Source: Burkholderia sp.
Lineage (GTDB): Bacteria > Pseudomonadota > Gammaproteobacteria > Burkholderiales > Burkholderiaceae
Reading direction: 5' to 3'
DNA length: 6,407 nt
Assembly (NCBI GenBank): GCA_028292565.1
Contig: JAQGMD010000218.1
Location: forward strand, 1-6,407
Below are positions 5,406-6,407 of the stretch, piece after piece. Each line of letters starts with the position of its first letter. Position 1 is the stretch's first letter. The position numbers and the translations under genes were made by a program. The notes beneath the pieces are model-generated. The model worked only from the letters and a program-made list of their open reading frames with translations. It did no database searches and was not told the origin of the DNA.

Positions 5406-6200
5406 ATGCGACACGCACTTATGGCTGTACTCGTCACCGGTATGCTCATGGCAGCCGGAGCGCATGCCGGCCGATCCTGCGAAGAGAAAAAGACCACGAT
5501 ACAAACCATAGACCGCGGCCTGACCCTGGCGGGGCGCACTTTGACGGCTCTTGATGCGAGCGGGCACAAAGTGGTGATACTGGCGCGGGCCGGGCAGGAC
5601 CTGACCAGGTACGGTGTGCATTACTCCCATATCGGTTTTGCCTATCAGGAGCCGGACGGAAAGGGCGGGCATGTGTGGCGGGTATTGCACAAACTCAATC
5701 AATGCGGCACCGCCGTCTCCGCGATTTACCGGCAGGGCCTGGGCGAGTTTTTCCTCGATGATTTGTGGCGCTACGAGGCGGCATATTCGGCGCCGACGCA
5801 AGAAGTGCAGGACCGCTTGATTGCGCTATTACGCGCGGACAGCCGGTCCGTGCGTATGAACCACAAGCCCTACAGCATCGTGAGCTATGCATGGGGCCGG
5901 AAGTACCAGCAGTCCAACCAGTGGGCGATCGAAACGATCGCAGCGGCGATGGCGCAGGAGATCGGTACACGCGACCAGGCACAAGCCTGGCTGCGGGCAC
6001 GGGGGTATGAACCCGCTGTGCTCAAGTTGGGTCCGTTGACCCGGCTGGGAGCCCGAGTCACTGCCGCCAATGTGGCATTCGACGATCACCCGGGGGAGAA
6101 ACGGTTCTCGGACAGGATTGAAACCGTCACTGTCGACTCGGTGTTTTCATGGTTGCAACGAACCGGCTTGGGAGGGCGGCCGGTATCGGTCGGCACGTAG
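5406..6200 (+). CDS. Exported DUF2145-family protein
   Basis: This 264-residue protein has a Sec signal peptide (hydrophobic core about 4-18, likely cleavage after AHA at residue 21), leaving a soluble periplasmic protein of about 243 residues. The pattern fits family DUF2145: a short region with C25, then HYSHIGFAYQ (72-81, H75), WRVLHKLNQCG (C100), an FFLDDLW segment near 116-122, and PYSIVSYAWG to SNQWAIETIA (about 158-179). No function has been assigned to the family. The His-containing SHIGFAY strand recalls permuted NlpC/P60-like hydrolases, but the position where such enzymes carry a Cys reads SNQW here, so enzyme activity is only a guess. The ribosome site GAGAGG (5395-5400) overlaps the stop codon of the previous gene, suggesting translational coupling. 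The stop codon TAG touches the foldback repeat that follows, so the last few residues may be affected by that insertion. Confidence 0.85.
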   Translation: MRHALMAVLVTGMLMAAGAHAGRSCEEKKTTIQTIDRGLTLAGRTLTALDASGHKVVILARAGQDLTRYGVHYSHIGFAYQEPDGKGGHVWRVLHKLNQCGTAVSAIYRQGLGEFFLDDLWRYEAAYSAPTQEVQDRLIALLRADSRSVRMNHKPYSIVSYAWGRKYQQSNQWAIETIAAAMAQEIGTRDQAQAWLRARGYEPAVLKLGPLTRLGARVTAANVAFDDHPGEKRFSDRIETVTVDSVFSWLQRTGLGGRPVSVGT

Positions 6201-6388
6201 GGCACCGCGCAGGAATAAGTTGGTCAATTTTGCTGGCCGTAGCGGGCGCGTTGCAGAGAGCCTCACTTGTTTCGTCGCTCGCGAACGTGTTGCTCGTCGT
6301 CGCCATAGCTCGCTATGGCTCCTCCTCACGCCTTGCACCGCATCCCGCGACGGCCGCCAAATTGCCCAACTTATCCCTGCGCGGTGCC
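6200..6388. repeat. Foldback (MITE-like) repeat with long terminal inverted repeats
   Basis: Arms at about 6201-6255 and 6334-6388 are inverted copies. The outermost 13 bases are identical (GGCACCGCGCAGG), and most of the 55-base arms match with two single-base gaps and several substitutions. The centre contains a separate small palindrome, GCCATAGC-TC-GCTATGGC (6302-6319). A TA dinucleotide flanks each side (6198-6199 and 6389-6390), as would be left by an IS630/Tc1-type target duplication, although two bases are weak evidence. No transposase or convincing coding frame lies inside. It is best read as a non-autonomous foldback element or dispersed intergenic repeat. It may also act as a terminator-like hairpin for the operon, but no T-run is present. 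The last bases (6391-6407) show nothing. Confidence 0.65.
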
Positions 6389-6407
6389 TAAGAATGGTAT
6401 TGCCTCC

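Noticed and set aside
4457..5569. Long open frame (370 codons) on the minus strand across the YiaAB operon
   Set aside because: It is antisense to three genes that have ribosome sites, signal peptides and family features. Its product is low-complexity Ala/Thr/Ser, typical of an antisense shadow in GC-rich DNA.
6147..6391. Open frames on both strands through the terminal foldback repeat
   Set aside because: Both read similar short peptides (LPNLSLRGA / LTNLFLRGA) only because the arms are inverted copies. No ribosome site or family feature supports coding.

Overview
The window looks like a chromosomal segment of a Gram-negative proteobacterium, most likely a betaproteobacterium. This rests on moderately high GC, Shine-Dalgarno-led genes, envelope-lipid proteins of the MlaE and LplT/PlsC types, Sec signal peptides, and a YiaAB/DUF2145 gene group. 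The taxon is an inference from gene content; there is no rRNA or other marker.

Left part, minus strand: a possible start of a further gene (1-25), an MlaE-family ABC permease with an N-terminal STAS-like domain (91-1230), a 164-bp gap with nested inverted repeats, and a helix-turn-helix regulator (1395-2126). Centre, plus strand, divergent from the regulator: a two-domain protein joining an LplT-like MFS transporter to a PlsC-like acyltransferase (2241-4223). A strong 16-bp inverted repeat follows it. Right part, plus strand: a tight three-gene set with a candidate promoter at 4388-4415, namely a YiaA/YiaB-family membrane protein (4487-4939), a small exported hydrophobic protein (4965-5396) and an exported DUF2145 protein (5406-6200). 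The window ends in a ~190-bp foldback repeat that touches the last stop codon.

The left and central genes suggest envelope phospholipid housekeeping. The MlaE-type permease would move lipids between the membranes, and the MFS-acyltransferase would bring lysophospholipids across the inner membrane and re-acylate them. The regulator between them is placed to control one or both, but no regulatory link is shown. The right-hand operon has no assigned function. Its parts (a four-helix inner-membrane protein plus two exported proteins) and its close spacing suggest that they act together at the inner membrane/periplasm. No CRISPR array, tRNA, rRNA, phage or transposase gene was seen. No stretch over 300 bases lacks a gene; the longest gaps are 4224-4486 and 6201-6407.
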